A stretch of DNA of 64,000 bases from Methanobacteriota archaeon (lineage in GTDB: Archaea > Methanobacteriota > Methanobacteria > Methanobacteriales > Methanobacteriaceae). Below, in pieces: positions 46,954-55,639 of this stretch. The stretch covers positions 1 to 64,000 of the forward strand of contig JAKQFA010000037.1 in NCBI GenBank assembly GCA_029556335.1, given 5' to 3'. The notes under the pieces were generated by a model. The model saw only the letters and a list, made by a program, of their open reading frames with translations, did not search any database and was not told where the DNA came from. Within the stretch, counting starts at the first letter, position 1. Each line of letters begins with the position of its first letter. The position numbers and the translations under genes were made by a program.

Positions 46954-47586
46954 TTATTGAACTTTGAAACTGTTTAAGATCATTTCAAAGTTCGTTTTTT
47001 CTTTATTAAAGTCTTTATCCTTAGCTGAGAATGTTATTAAATAAGTTTTTCCATTTTTAACAAAATAAATGTATTCAAACCTCATTAGCTCCGCGGTATC
47101 GTTGTAGATCACCACGTCCTTAAAGGCATTTTCCCCATTGACCACCCATTTTTCGCTTGAAATTTTATTTCCGAGGGCAGATATTTGATTCTTGACCTGA
47201 TCAATTGCTTCCTGATCCGATATGCCATTATTGGACGTTATATGCACCTCAAATTGGGGATTATCAATTGAAAAAGCACTGTAACCAGCTTTAACTGGAC
47301 CAAATGAATTAGATGTTGAATCATTAAATTCGTCAATCTGAGAAGCCATAATCGTAATGTTTCCGTTTACATTGTCAGTAGCCACCACCCAATTATCCGG
47401 ACACCTAAAACTAACCCCATCCACAGAATAAGAGTTATTACCAGTTTTATTGACTACCGTGAAATTATTTGAACCTTCATCGTTGCTTATACATCCTGAA
47501 CTAAAAACAATTAAAAATAAGAAAGCTATCACTCCAATCTGTTTGCTGAATATCGGCACGTTGTGTAAGTGTTTGGTTCCTTTCAT
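46954..47586 (-). CDS. PsbP-related lipoprotein
   Basis: A 210-residue exported protein: signal peptide IGVIAFLFLIVFSSGC with a lipobox Cys at about residue 32, then an Asn/Ser-rich linker (NDEGSNNFTVV) and a PsbP-like domain (SVDGVSFRCPDNWVVATD; YIYFVKNGKTYLITFSAK). Anchored on the outer face of the membrane; role unknown. Translation signal GGTGAT lies upstream. Sits between pycB and a decayed membrane-protein gene. Confidence 0.78.
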   Translation of the reverse strand: MKGTKHLHNVPIFSKQIGVIAFLFLIVFSSGCISNDEGSNNFTVVNKTGNNSYSVDGVSFRCPDNWVVATDNVNGNITIMASQIDEFNDSTSNSFGPVKAGYSAFSIDNPQFEVHITSNNGISDQEAIDQVKNQISALGNKISSEKWVVNGENAFKDVVIYNDTAELMRFEYIYFVKNGKTYLITFSAKDKDFNKEKTNFEMILNSFKVQ

Positions 47587-47605
47587 GTCCAGATCACCGG
47601 ATTAG

Positions 47606-47868
47606 TTATGCTGTAGATTGTTTATCTAAGCGTATTCTTAGTTTTTTAGCGATGAATCCTCCAAGAAGTCCGAAGATTGGGAATACTAAAAACAAAATTA
47701 ATAGGGAATAAATTGTTAATCCTGTTTTAAAGATAAAAATAAGTCCCAGTAAGGAACCTATTGCATATTGTTATAATAACCTATTCTGGCTTTATTAGTT
47801 CTGGAAAGGTAAGTAGCAGCGAACCCACCCAAAAATAGTATAAATATTGTTAAAATATCTTCAAACAA
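47606..47868 (-). pseudogene. Frameshifted membrane protein relic (DUF5518-like)
   Basis: Two overlapping frames spell one protein. The first part reads FEDILTIFILFLGGFAATYL ending TNKARIGYYNN, then breaks at a TAG; the second part starts AIGSLLGLIFIFKTG and ends KKLRIRLDKQSTA. Restoring one base (ATGCA to ATGGCA) joins them as YYNNMAIGSLLG. It resembles DUF5518-type archaeal membrane proteins. A stop codon also lies before the first hydrophobic part and no ATG is available, so the 5' end is lost as well. Confidence 0.6.
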
Positions 47869-48035
47869 AAAGATTTTGTTCTAAAAAAACAAATTTCATC
47901 TGTAAACTCAAGAAGTAGCAGATATACTGCTTAGATTTAAAAGAATAGCGAATAAAAAAAGATATTAGTTTATACCAAATTTAAAATAAACTCCCCACAA
48001 GACCTCATAAAGAGATGCACCTTGCTAAATCACGC

Positions 48036-48722
48036 TTAATCCCCATAAAGAGTCCGATCTACAACACCAGAATTATAAAAAGCCCTCTTCCGCCTCATAC
48101 ATGATTCACAAACCCCACAATGCCCCTCCCCACCCATGTAACACGAGTAACTCAAATGTAAAGGAGCATCAACCCTATCTCCTAATTTTACTATCTCGGT
48201 TTTGTTCAGATTTATAAGTGGGGCCTTTATCTCTATCTCATCCAGGGACCCTACTTCCAGGACTTGGTTGAAGGCTTCCAGGAACTCTAGGGAGTTATCT
48301 GGGAAGGTAACTGCTTCCTCCTGGTCCCAACCCACAATGATGGCACTAGCTCCTTCTGCCTCGGCAAATGAAGTGGCAATAGCCGTAAATACAATGTTAC
48401 GTCCGGGCACCCACACTTTACGGGCGGTCTGGTCACACAGTTCTTTATCATCCAATTGATCCATCCCCAGCCGGGGGACCTCTTCCTGGCTGGTGAGGGC
48501 CGAGTTTCCCAGTGTAGCTAACCAGGGAAGGTCAATCACCGTGTGCTCGATGCCCATAACATCACATATGGCCTGGGAGGACTTTATCTCCATTTCAGCA
48601 CTTCTCTGACCATAATTGAAGGTCAGAGCATGTATCTGGTATTGATCCTTAAAGTAAAAGGTGGCTACTGTGGAATCCAAACCTCCAGAGAGTACGGATG
48701 TGGCTTTGGGTTTTGAATTCAT
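48036..48722 (-). CDS. queC: 7-cyano-7-deazaguanine synthase QueC
   Basis: Makes preQ0 from 7-carboxy-7-deazaguanine, ammonia and ATP; in archaea preQ0 goes to archaeosine in tRNA. PP-loop SGGLDSTVATFYF near residue 12, zinc site SCYMGGEGHCGVCESC near 189-204, 228 residues. GGAGTT lies 6 nt before the ATG. No other archaeosine gene is next to it. Confidence 0.94.
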   Translation of the reverse strand: MNSKPKATSVLSGGLDSTVATFYFKDQYQIHALTFNYGQRSAEMEIKSSQAICDVMGIEHTVIDLPWLATLGNSALTSQEEVPRLGMDQLDDKELCDQTARKVWVPGRNIVFTAIATSFAEAEGASAIIVGWDQEEAVTFPDNSLEFLEAFNQVLEVGSLDEIEIKAPLINLNKTEIVKLGDRVDAPLHLSYSCYMGGEGHCGVCESCMRRKRAFYNSGVVDRTLYGD

Positions 48723-48767
48723 ATTGTTAACTCCAAATTAATATATTTACTCAGTTTTCTCAAAAAA

Positions 48768-49988
48768 TTAACCTACGGTAATATCTCCCAGGGAGATCTG
48801 ATGCCAGAATGCCTCATCCGCCATCCGCATCACCTCTTTAATGGGGATTTGCATCTTATCTGCTATTTGACGTGCGTCCTCATATTCGGGGGCGGTGTTA
48901 ATTATTTCATTACCAATTTTCCCCACTTTTATGCGAATTTTCGCCGGGGTTCCAGATATTTCTATTTCGATGGGGATGATCTCCCTTTCCAGGATGTTCC
49001 TATGGACAAAGGGCATGACCCGGACACCTAATGTACCAGTTTCCCTTATGATTACTTCTGAGATGGTGTCGCAGTCTTGTTGACGTGCAATAACCCTCAA
49101 GAGATGGCCAGGACGGTTTTTTTTCATTAACACCGGTATCAAGGTGACATCCAACGCCCCTTCAGCCATTAACCTATTGAAGAGGTTGCCCAGTATCTCC
49201 CCAGAGACATTGTCCATGTTAGTCTCCAATAGTACCACCTTGTCGCTGGGAATCGCTGAGTCACCCTTGATTATCCTCAGGACATTGGGAAAATCCAGAT
49301 CCATTTTACCCGCCCCATAGCCTGTGAACTTGTGGGTTAACAGGGGCTGGAACTGGCAGTATTCATCCACCATATTGACGTAAAGGGCTGCACCAGTGGG
49401 GGTGCTGAGCTCCTCAGTTACTGGCCCCCCCAGGGTTGGTGTGTTTTTTAAGATCTCCAGTGTAGCTGGGGCGGGTATGCTTAAGAGGCCGTGTTTGGTT
49501 TCTTTAACACCTCCACCCAGGGCCACTGGCAATCCATAAACCGTGTGGGTGTGTAATTCCAAGTCGTGAAAGGCGTAGACCGAACCCATTACATCGGCCA
49601 CTGCATCAGCCGCACCTACCTCATGGAAATGGACATCTTTTAAATCCACACCATGTATTCGGGCTTCAGCACGGGCCAGGGTTTCAAATACCTTCATGGC
49701 AAGATCAAATGCCTCTATTGACATTCCCCCCCGCCCCATATCTTTTAAAATTTTCACCAGTTCATTGTAACAAATTGAATCCCTGTCAAAGGCGTTAACA
49801 TCAGCCAGGGTAGCACACAACCCGTTTTTATTTATTTTCCCCAGTTCTACTTTGACATGTCCAAAGGGATTAGTGAAATGTTCCATGACACCTTTTGTGC
49901 CTTCAATATCAGCCCCTAAGTCGATTAATGCCCCTAAAACCATGTTTCCAGCTATTCCTGCAGTTTGGGGGTCGATGATCACTACCAT
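48768..49988 (-). CDS. larC: LarC-family nickel-pincer cofactor protein
   Basis: Family installs nickel in the lactate-racemase pincer cofactor; its role in methanogens is uncertain. The N-terminus MVVIIDPQTAGIAGNMVLGALIDLGAD and HFHEVGAADAVADVMGS are typical, as is ETNMDNVSGEILGNLFNRLMAEGALDV. Start at ATG 49988, with GTGAT a few bases upstream; the longer frame from 50105 has no support. About 406 residues. The usual partner genes larB and larE are not nearby. Confidence 0.88.
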   Translation of the reverse strand: MVVIIDPQTAGIAGNMVLGALIDLGADIEGTKGVMEHFTNPFGHVKVELGKINKNGLCATLADVNAFDRDSICYNELVKILKDMGRGGMSIEAFDLAMKVFETLARAEARIHGVDLKDVHFHEVGAADAVADVMGSVYAFHDLELHTHTVYGLPVALGGGVKETKHGLLSIPAPATLEILKNTPTLGGPVTEELSTPTGAALYVNMVDEYCQFQPLLTHKFTGYGAGKMDLDFPNVLRIIKGDSAIPSDKVVLLETNMDNVSGEILGNLFNRLMAEGALDVTLIPVLMKKNRPGHLLRVIARQQDCDTISEVIIRETGTLGVRVMPFVHRNILEREIIPIEIEISGTPAKIRIKVGKIGNEIINTAPEYEDARQIADKMQIPIKEVMRMADEAFWHQISLGDITVG

Positions 49989-50097
49989 AAACATCACTTC
50001 TAGTACTATTATAAAATTTAGATAGATTTTTTGGATCATTTCTATGATTCTGTAAATGAAAAAATATAAAAAAATAAAGGTTTCAATACCGCCAGTT

Positions 50098-50271
50098 CTA
50101 ATCACGCTGTGCAGGAGTCTCTACCATGTGGAATTTATAATAACGGGTGAATCCACAATCCCTGCAGGATATTTTAAGGGTATAAGTGTCCACTTCAACA
50201 TCATGGATTGTTGCATCTCCACATTTAAAACAATTGGCAGATTTTTTGAGATTCCACTTTTCAATGCTCAT
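50098..50271 (-). CDS. 57-residue zinc-ribbon protein
   Basis: Short frame with two Cys pairs, CFKCG (residues 14-18) and CRDCG (36-40), separated by a beta-rich segment, ending HMVETPAQRD: a classical zinc ribbon. Its ATG overlaps the stop of the upstream MJ1244-like gene by 11 nt, and GGGGTGGGACG in that gene acts as binding site, so the two are translationally coupled. Function unknown; RNA or DNA binding is typical for such ribbons. Confidence 0.72.
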   Translation of the reverse strand: MSIEKWNLKKSANCFKCGDATIHDVEVDTYTLKISCRDCGFTRYYKFHMVETPAQRD

Positions 50272-50776
50272 CGTCCCACCCCTTTTCTGAACCTTTAATT
50301 ACGTAGTGGCGAGTTGTTCCGCAGTTAGTACACCATATTTTAGCCCGGTTAGTATCTATTTTAATCTTTTGTATGGCTTTTTCACCACAATAGAAGCACT
50401 GAACATCTTTTTCCAGTAACCAAGTTTCTGTCCTTTCTGCTTTTTCCTGATCTCCATAGTTGACGATGATGCGGCGGATGGGAACTTCCAGTATGGTATA
50501 TTTTTCTCCTTTTAAACTTTCAGTTAAGGCATCCACAATTCCATCAACCTTCTTTTCTTCCACCACACTACACACCAGGACTGCATCAGTGGCCATGTCC
50601 CGTATGAGACTAATGGCTGACTTGGGGTCTTCTTTTATGGAAAAACCCTTCCAATCCTGTGGCGACAATCCTTTATACTCCAAAACATAAAATCCCGTTA
50701 TACCCGCATCAGTCAATGCGTTAATGGCCTTTCCCAGGTTTTCAACCTCCACAAAGACCCTTAAATGTGCTTTCAT
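50261..50776 (-). CDS. MJ1244-like protein: P-II/ACT-like domain plus zinc ribbon
   Basis: Start ATG 50776 is preceded by GGTGG, giving about 171 residues. The N-terminal two-thirds has the strand-helix-strand pattern of P-II or ACT folds (AHLRVFVEVENLGKAINALTDAG; GEKYTILEVPIRRIIV), followed by a C-terminal zinc ribbon (CFYCGEKAIQ..CTNCGTTR). I recall the family as MJ1244, with no known function. It is divergent from the cobamide genes and tandem with the small zinc-ribbon gene and larC. Confidence 0.65.
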   Translation of the reverse strand: MKAHLRVFVEVENLGKAINALTDAGITGFYVLEYKGLSPQDWKGFSIKEDPKSAISLIRDMATDAVLVCSVVEEKKVDGIVDALTESLKGEKYTILEVPIRRIIVNYGDQEKAERTETWLLEKDVQCFYCGEKAIQKIKIDTNRAKIWCTNCGTTRHYVIKGSEKGWDDEH

Positions 50777-50823
50777 AAGACCACCTATATTAATTATATC
50801 CTTCATATCTATTATAGGCTATT

Positions 50824-51888
50824 GTGAAAGGTGGTTTGATGGAAGTAACGATAGGTGTCCATGATTTTGATCTGTTTATGGACCAAAATAGTATAATTCT
50901 GGAGGGAAAAGACGAATTTATTCTATTCGGATGTTCGAAAGGATATAGTGGCTGTGGAAAGTTCAAATCTGTTTCTAATCATACCCTAAAACCAGATGTA
51001 GGGCGTGTGGTGGAGGATGAGAACAGGTACATTGAAGATCTGATTTTAGAAAAAAAAATGGCCACTCCTGCAGCGGTTGTCTTAACCCCATTTGCCAGTA
51101 TTGTAAATGAAATTGTAACAATTGGCCCAGTTTCGGCCATTATCAGCATGCCTAAGGAAGCAACCACACCTCCCATCTACGGGAATATATTTATTTCCAC
51201 CCTGGTAGTTGTAGACCAAGCCCTGGATCAGGGCATTCTACTAAAACTGCTAATGGAGATACAAGAAACTTTGGCAAATGTTTTATGGGATTTTGGTCTT
51301 AGAAAGGGAATTTCTACTAAAAACAGCCCCCATCCTATTCTAATCGTATGTAAAAGATTGGGTGGAGGGGAAAATCCAGATAAAACCCCTGAATTGGAAG
51401 ATTTAATTCGAAAATGTGTAGAAAAAGCTAGCTCATCCCTCCTGGGAGATCTAGGGTACCCCCTGTCCATAACCCAGATTTTAAGTGCATCGGGAGTGGA
51501 AATTGATGACCTGACTGCTGCCGGGGCAGAATTGTTGGTAGGGGTAGATGACAGCCCAGAGATTAGATCCAGGATCAAAACAGAGTTAGAAAAAGCGTTA
51601 GGGGATGTAAATGTGGTTTCCATGGTTCTGGCTGGTATCAGGGTAGATGAGGATTACCAGCATCATCGGGTGAGGGGCGTGGATGTGGATGATGATCCAG
51701 CCTACTTATATGCTGATGAAGTGCTTGGAATGGCCATTGCTAATCAAATAGCCGGTACCAAAGCTATATTTAATTTTAAAAGATATGATGAAAAAAAGCC
51801 AGGCATAATTAGCAAACTAGGCCCCATGCTGGATGATGTGTGCGCGGGATTGGTGGCTGGCTGCATGTCCAAAATATTTGAGGAATAA
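50824..51888 (+). CDS. Cobamide salvage protein (CbiS-like: CbiZ-like plus CobZ/PgpA-like)
   Basis: A 354-residue protein next to cobS. The C-terminal part (from about 215) is PgpA/CobZ-like and ends with the acidic phosphatase motif GPMLDDVCAGLVAGCM, the family of alpha-ribazole-5'-phosphate phosphatases. The N-terminal part looks like a divergent CbiZ adenosylcobinamide hydrolase (GNIFISTLVVVDQAL for the usual GTIN block), so a CbiS-type fusion is likely. Both activities are inferred. Start at ATG 50824 or the ATG at 50839 (MEVTIGVHD), the latter preceded by AGGTGG. Confidence 0.65.
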   Translation: MKGGLMEVTIGVHDFDLFMDQNSIILEGKDEFILFGCSKGYSGCGKFKSVSNHTLKPDVGRVVEDENRYIEDLILEKKMATPAAVVLTPFASIVNEIVTIGPVSAIISMPKEATTPPIYGNIFISTLVVVDQALDQGILLKLLMEIQETLANVLWDFGLRKGISTKNSPHPILIVCKRLGGGENPDKTPELEDLIRKCVEKASSSLLGDLGYPLSITQILSASGVEIDDLTAAGAELLVGVDDSPEIRSRIKTELEKALGDVNVVSMVLAGIRVDEDYQHHRVRGVDVDDDPAYLYADEVLGMAIANQIAGTKAIFNFKRYDEKKPGIISKLGPMLDDVCAGLVAGCMSKIFEE

Positions 51889-51889
51889 A

Positions 51890-52705
51890 ATGTCAAGTAA
51901 AGCCAGATTAGACGCACCCGTCAGAAAGGGTGAAATGATCAGCAAAGGTAACAGGACCCCGGTTTGGAGGGGGTTCCTAGGACTTGTCTCCTTCTCCACC
52001 ATACTCCCCCTAAATATTCATACCAGCATCCTGGAAATGGCAAGGTTCACCTGGATGTGGCCGTTAATTGGGGGTTTCATTGGAATAATGGTGGGTGCTG
52101 TGGCCTGGGTAGTGACAGGTGCACTTCACCTACCCCAACTCTTATCTGCATCCCTGATATACGCATTCAGCATTATTATCACCGGGCTACATCACCTAGA
52201 TGGCCTTATAGACTTTGGAGACGGGATTATGGGTCATGGTGATACCGAAAGAAGGATAGAAATCATGAAAGACCAGCGGATTGGAACTGGAGGACTTTCC
52301 TCCCTTTTAATAACATCCCTCATAACGTTAACTGCACTATCCGTCTTTCCAATAGCTTTATTAATACCCATAGTCATTGTAGCTGAAATTGCAGCTAAAT
52401 TAGGGCTTGTAACTTGTGCCACCTTTTCCAGGCCCTCAGGTAAGGGTACTGGTACCTATTTCGTTGAGAATATGACTCCTGGATTGCTGGGCATTTCCCT
52501 GACCATATGCATCCTCCTGGGATACTCTGCAATGCAGTATGCCGGAGTGGCCGGAATAGCAGGCGGAGTTATTATGGGAATTTTCATGGCCTTTCTAGCC
52601 CGTTGGAAGTTCAAATACACAACTGGCGATGTGCTGGGGGCAACCAATGAATTATCCCGAATGTCAGCCCTTCTAGCTATGGTTTTAATCCTGACCATGT
52701 GGTGA
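51890..52705 (+). CDS. cobS: Adenosylcobinamide-GDP ribazoletransferase
   Basis: Membrane enzyme that joins the nucleotide loop base to GDP-cobinamide. HHLDGLIDFGDG with RRIEIMKDQRIGTGG is the catalytic motif of the family; about seven membrane helices; 271 residues from ATG 51890, which lies 6 nt after GAGG. It begins 1 nt after the CbiS-like stop and overlaps trm56 slightly, so the cobamide pair is coupled. Confidence 0.93.
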   Translation: MSSKARLDAPVRKGEMISKGNRTPVWRGFLGLVSFSTILPLNIHTSILEMARFTWMWPLIGGFIGIMVGAVAWVVTGALHLPQLLSASLIYAFSIIITGLHHLDGLIDFGDGIMGHGDTERRIEIMKDQRIGTGGLSSLLITSLITLTALSVFPIALLIPIVIVAEIAAKLGLVTCATFSRPSGKGTGTYFVENMTPGLLGISLTICILLGYSAMQYAGVAGIAGGVIMGIFMAFLARWKFKYTTGDVLGATNELSRMSALLAMVLILTMW

Positions 52706-52710
52706 TAAAA

Positions 52711-53244
52711 GTGGATGTAAAGGTTTTAAGACTGAACCACCGGCGAATTCGCGACGCCAGAATTACCACCCATGTCTGTTTAACAGCCCGGGCTTTTGGA
52801 GCGTCTGGACTATTCCTGGACGGAGATCATGACCAAAAACTCATAAAAAATGTGCAGGACGTTGTGAAACGCTGGGGTGGTTCTTTCCAGATGGATTACG
52901 AAAAAAACTGGTCTAATTTGCTGGATGAATGGAAAAAGAGTGGTGGCGAGATCGTGCATCTTACCATGTACGGGGAACCCGTACAGAAGGTAACTTCCAC
53001 CATCAAAAAATCTAAAAAGAACAAACTGGTGGTGGTAGGTGGATCCCGGGTCCCCACCAAGGTTTACGAAGAGGCCGACTGGAACGTGGCCGTGACTGGT
53101 CAACCCCATTCAGAAGTATCAGCCCTGGCCATATTTCTGCACCTGCTATTTGAGGGTAAAGAACTTGACCTCGAATTTGAGGGAGGAGAAATCAAGGTTT
53201 TACCATTAGCCAAGGGTAAAAAAGTGATTATTGACCAGGGTTAA
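52711..53244 (+). CDS. trm56: tRNA (cytidine(56)-2'-O)-methyltransferase
   Basis: SPOUT enzyme that methylates C56 in the T loop of archaeal tRNAs. Recognised by LRLNHRRIRDARITTHVCLTARAFGA near the start and VVGGSRVPTKVYEEADWNVAVTGQPHSEVSALAIFLH near the end, described here by key stretches. A GTG start at 52711 (MDVKVLRLNH) is 5 nt after GGTGA; an earlier GTG at 52699 overlaps cobS. About 177 residues. Confidence 0.92.
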   Translation: MDVKVLRLNHRRIRDARITTHVCLTARAFGASGLFLDGDHDQKLIKNVQDVVKRWGGSFQMDYEKNWSNLLDEWKKSGGEIVHLTMYGEPVQKVTSTIKKSKKNKLVVVGGSRVPTKVYEEADWNVAVTGQPHSEVSALAIFLHLLFEGKELDLEFEGGEIKVLPLAKGKKVIIDQG

Positions 53245-53258
53245 AAAGTAGCCTTAAA

Positions 53259-54308
53259 TTAACTTACCATTACCCGTATGATCCTGTCATCTCCAGATTT
53301 GGGAATCCCCCGCCCATCTCGATTGGAAGTGGAGATGTAAAGGTACCCATTATACTCCACCACATCCCTAATCCGGCCCAGATCCTGGAACAGGACCTCT
53401 TCTCCCACCACTGATCGTCCGTCTGGCGATAATTTTATCTGTCTAAGCTGGTTGCCCCTTAAACCCGCGGAGTATAGACTTCCCTGGTAGTAGGCCAGTC
53501 CAGAAGGAGCCAGTGTGAATTCTGTGAAAGCACGCAAAGGTGAAACCATACCCGGGGCAGTTTGTTTACCCTCAACAACCGGCCAGCCATAGTTGGAACC
53601 ACTGGTGATGAGGTTTATCTCATCGTTGCTACTTTGACCATGCTCAGAAGCGTACATAATACCCCCACTACCCCAAGCTATTCCCTGGGGGTTGCGGTGT
53701 CCGTAGCTATAAACGTAGTTACCAAAGGGGTTATCTAACGGTACACTGCCGTTGGGATTCATGCGAAGTATTTTACCGGCTAATGAATTGGTATCTTGGG
53801 CCAGTTCTCGTTGCGAGGCATCACCAGTGCTGATGTATAGTTTACCATCAGGACCGAACTTCAATCGCCCTCCGTCATGGATCTGGGCAGCTGGTATCTT
53901 ATCTATCAAGACAGTCTCGTTTTCTAATTTTTCACCTAATTCAAAACGTGAAACCCTATTATAATTGTTGGAGGTGTAGTACAGATAGATGTAATGATTT
54001 TCGTTGAATTCAGGATCCACGGCCACACCTAAAAGGCCGGATTCACTGCTGGCTGTGGCGTTAATGTTGGCCACTAATTTAACCTGTTTTCCATCGAGAA
54101 TACTGACTCTGCCGGGTCTTTCGGTGAATATCATCCTTCCATCAGGTAAAAAGGCCATAGCCCAGGGCACTTCCAGGTTTTCTGCCACCACCTCGGCATG
54201 ATTACTGGTTTCCGGGATGTGACTTGGTATGAACAGATAAACTCCCAAAACGAGTACTATGATGATTAAAATAATTCCCAATATTAGCAGATTTCTCCTG
54301 ATTTTCAT
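53259..54308 (-). CDS. PQQ-type aldose sugar dehydrogenase, membrane-anchored
   Basis: A 349-residue beta-propeller of the glucose/sorbosone dehydrogenase family. Family blocks: VPWAMAFLPDGRMIFTERPGRV, DPEFNENHYIYLYYT, GRLKFGPDGKLYISTGD and YGHRNPQGIAWGS, the latter two at the active site. The N-terminus is a single membrane anchor (LLILGIILIIIVLVLGVYLFI), so the enzyme faces outward. I chose ATG 54308, 5 nt after GGGGGAGA; an upstream frame to 54383 lacks a site. Whether it binds PQQ is unknown; methanogens do not make PQQ. Confidence 0.83.
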   Translation of the reverse strand: MKIRRNLLILGIILIIIVLVLGVYLFIPSHIPETSNHAEVVAENLEVPWAMAFLPDGRMIFTERPGRVSILDGKQVKLVANINATASSESGLLGVAVDPEFNENHYIYLYYTSNNYNRVSRFELGEKLENETVLIDKIPAAQIHDGGRLKFGPDGKLYISTGDASQRELAQDTNSLAGKILRMNPNGSVPLDNPFGNYVYSYGHRNPQGIAWGSGGIMYASEHGQSSNDEINLITSGSNYGWPVVEGKQTAPGMVSPLRAFTEFTLAPSGLAYYQGSLYSAGLRGNQLRQIKLSPDGRSVVGEEVLFQDLGRIRDVVEYNGYLYISTSNRDGRGIPKSGDDRIIRVMVS

Positions 54309-54453
54309 CTTCTCCCCCTGGAGGTTATAATATTTTACTATTCTAACATTTATCATTTTCAAAACAAAATAAATGGTTAACAACCACGATTCACTAGTAA
54401 CAACCAGGCGTATTAGTTAGGATGAATGGGTTCACGATAAAGGGGAATGGTAC

Positions 54454-55089
54454 ATGATCATAGAAGTTAAGCATCTACTGGTTCAGGAGAAGTTGAGCAG
54501 GATTAGAAGACGCGATGTTGGACGTGTTGAATTCAGAGCAGGAGTGAGGGAAATTGGGCGCTTAATCAGCTACCAATTTGCTAACAGCCTGGAAGTAGAA
54601 GATTTTCCGGTGAAGACTCCTATGGGAACAGCCAATGGAGTTAGGATTAAGGATTGGGACGATTTAATTGTGGTCAGTGTACTGCGAGCAGCCATTCCCA
54701 TGGTGGAAGGAATTATGCGGGTATTTCAGGAGGCCCAATCCGGAGTGGCAGGTGCTTGGAGGAATGATGAACCGCCCTTTCCAGTGAATGTTGGTTATTT
54801 GAAACTTCCTGAAGTAGATGGTAAGATAGTGATCGTGGCCGATCCTATGCTGGCCACTGGAAACACCATGGTAGCCATACTAGACCGTGTGAAAGAGTTG
54901 GGAACACCCAAACGCTTGGTGATGTTTAACATCATATCCGCCCAGGAGGGTATTGAAAAGGTACTGCGCCAACACCCTGATCTGGAACTTTACACCGCCT
55001 CCATTGATGAAGAACTCACCCATGATGGTTACATAGTGCCAGGCCTGGGTGATGCAGGGGATTTAGCATTTGGGAAGCCCTGTGAATAA
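54454..55089 (+). CDS. upp: Uracil phosphoribosyltransferase
   Basis: Salvages uracil to UMP with PRPP. PRPP loop IVIVADPMLATGNTM near residue 128 and the C-terminal YIVPGLGDAGDLAFG typical of Upp. The 211-residue length is normal. AGGGGA precedes the ATG. Convergent with the fumB gene. Confidence 0.95.
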   Translation: MIIEVKHLLVQEKLSRIRRRDVGRVEFRAGVREIGRLISYQFANSLEVEDFPVKTPMGTANGVRIKDWDDLIVVSVLRAAIPMVEGIMRVFQEAQSGVAGAWRNDEPPFPVNVGYLKLPEVDGKIVIVADPMLATGNTMVAILDRVKELGTPKRLVMFNIISAQEGIEKVLRQHPDLELYTASIDEELTHDGYIVPGLGDAGDLAFGKPCE

Positions 55090-55122
55090 AAAAAAGAAGT
55101 TGCCGATAATTTAGGCCCATTA

Positions 55123-55626
55123 TTAGTACAGAGATTGACCATGGGCTGCGGCCACAATCCCGGGTATCCCCTTCACATCCAGTTTATGGATAGCCTCCAT
55201 ACCCTCCTCTGGGAAGGCAACCATCTTAGAGGAAAATACTTTACTGGCCAGTAAGGCCGCCGCAGGCGGGGTGACCACGAAAATAGAATTATACCTGTCC
55301 AAGGCATCTATGGTTTCCCGGGATAAGGCCCCTTTACCAAGGTGTACACGTACTCCCGCCCGGGATAAAGGTGCGATGCTTTCTTCAATTTCCACTTTGT
55401 TACTGGTGGTGGGAGCTATACCAGCCTTGCTAACTGCTGTGTGCATGATCACCGCCCCCTCTAATTCAAAAGGACTATCTTCTTTTTTAATCAGTTTAAC
55501 TAGGCGGGGTAAGGCTGCGTCACGGCCAGTGTAGATAGTACCAGAGATGTTGATGAAGTCACCAGTCCTCAGTTGTTGGACCATGTCCTTACCAATAGGG
55601 GTGCGGAGAATTTTATCCTTCTTAAT
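55123..55626 (-). CDS. fumB: Fumarate hydratase beta subunit
   Basis: Beta half of two-subunit class I fumarase. The ATG at 55584 would cut off the conserved first strand; the frame is open upstream to ATT 55626, giving KKDKILRTPIGKDMVQQLRTGD, which matches the family N-terminus. GAGGAA lies 5 nt before that ATT, so initiation at ATT is likely. Family blocks: GTIYTGRDAALPRL, MHTAVSKAGIAPTTSNK and a C-terminal GIVAAAHGQ. Partner alpha subunit is not adjacent; the only candidate here is the divergent one at 11.1 kb, more probably another is elsewhere. Confidence 0.85.
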   Translation of the reverse strand: MKKDKILRTPIGKDMVQQLRTGDFINISGTIYTGRDAALPRLVKLIKKEDSPFELEGAVIMHTAVSKAGIAPTTSNKVEIEESIAPLSRAGVRVHLGKGALSRETIDALDRYNSIFVVTPPAAALLASKVFSSKMVAFPEEGMEAIHKLDVKGIPGIVAAAHGQSLY

Positions 55627-55639
55627 GTAAATTCCTCTT

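Noticed and set aside
49989..50105. 39-residue N-terminal extension of LarC
   Set aside because: Hydrophobic AT-rich leader without site; family starts at MVVIIDP.
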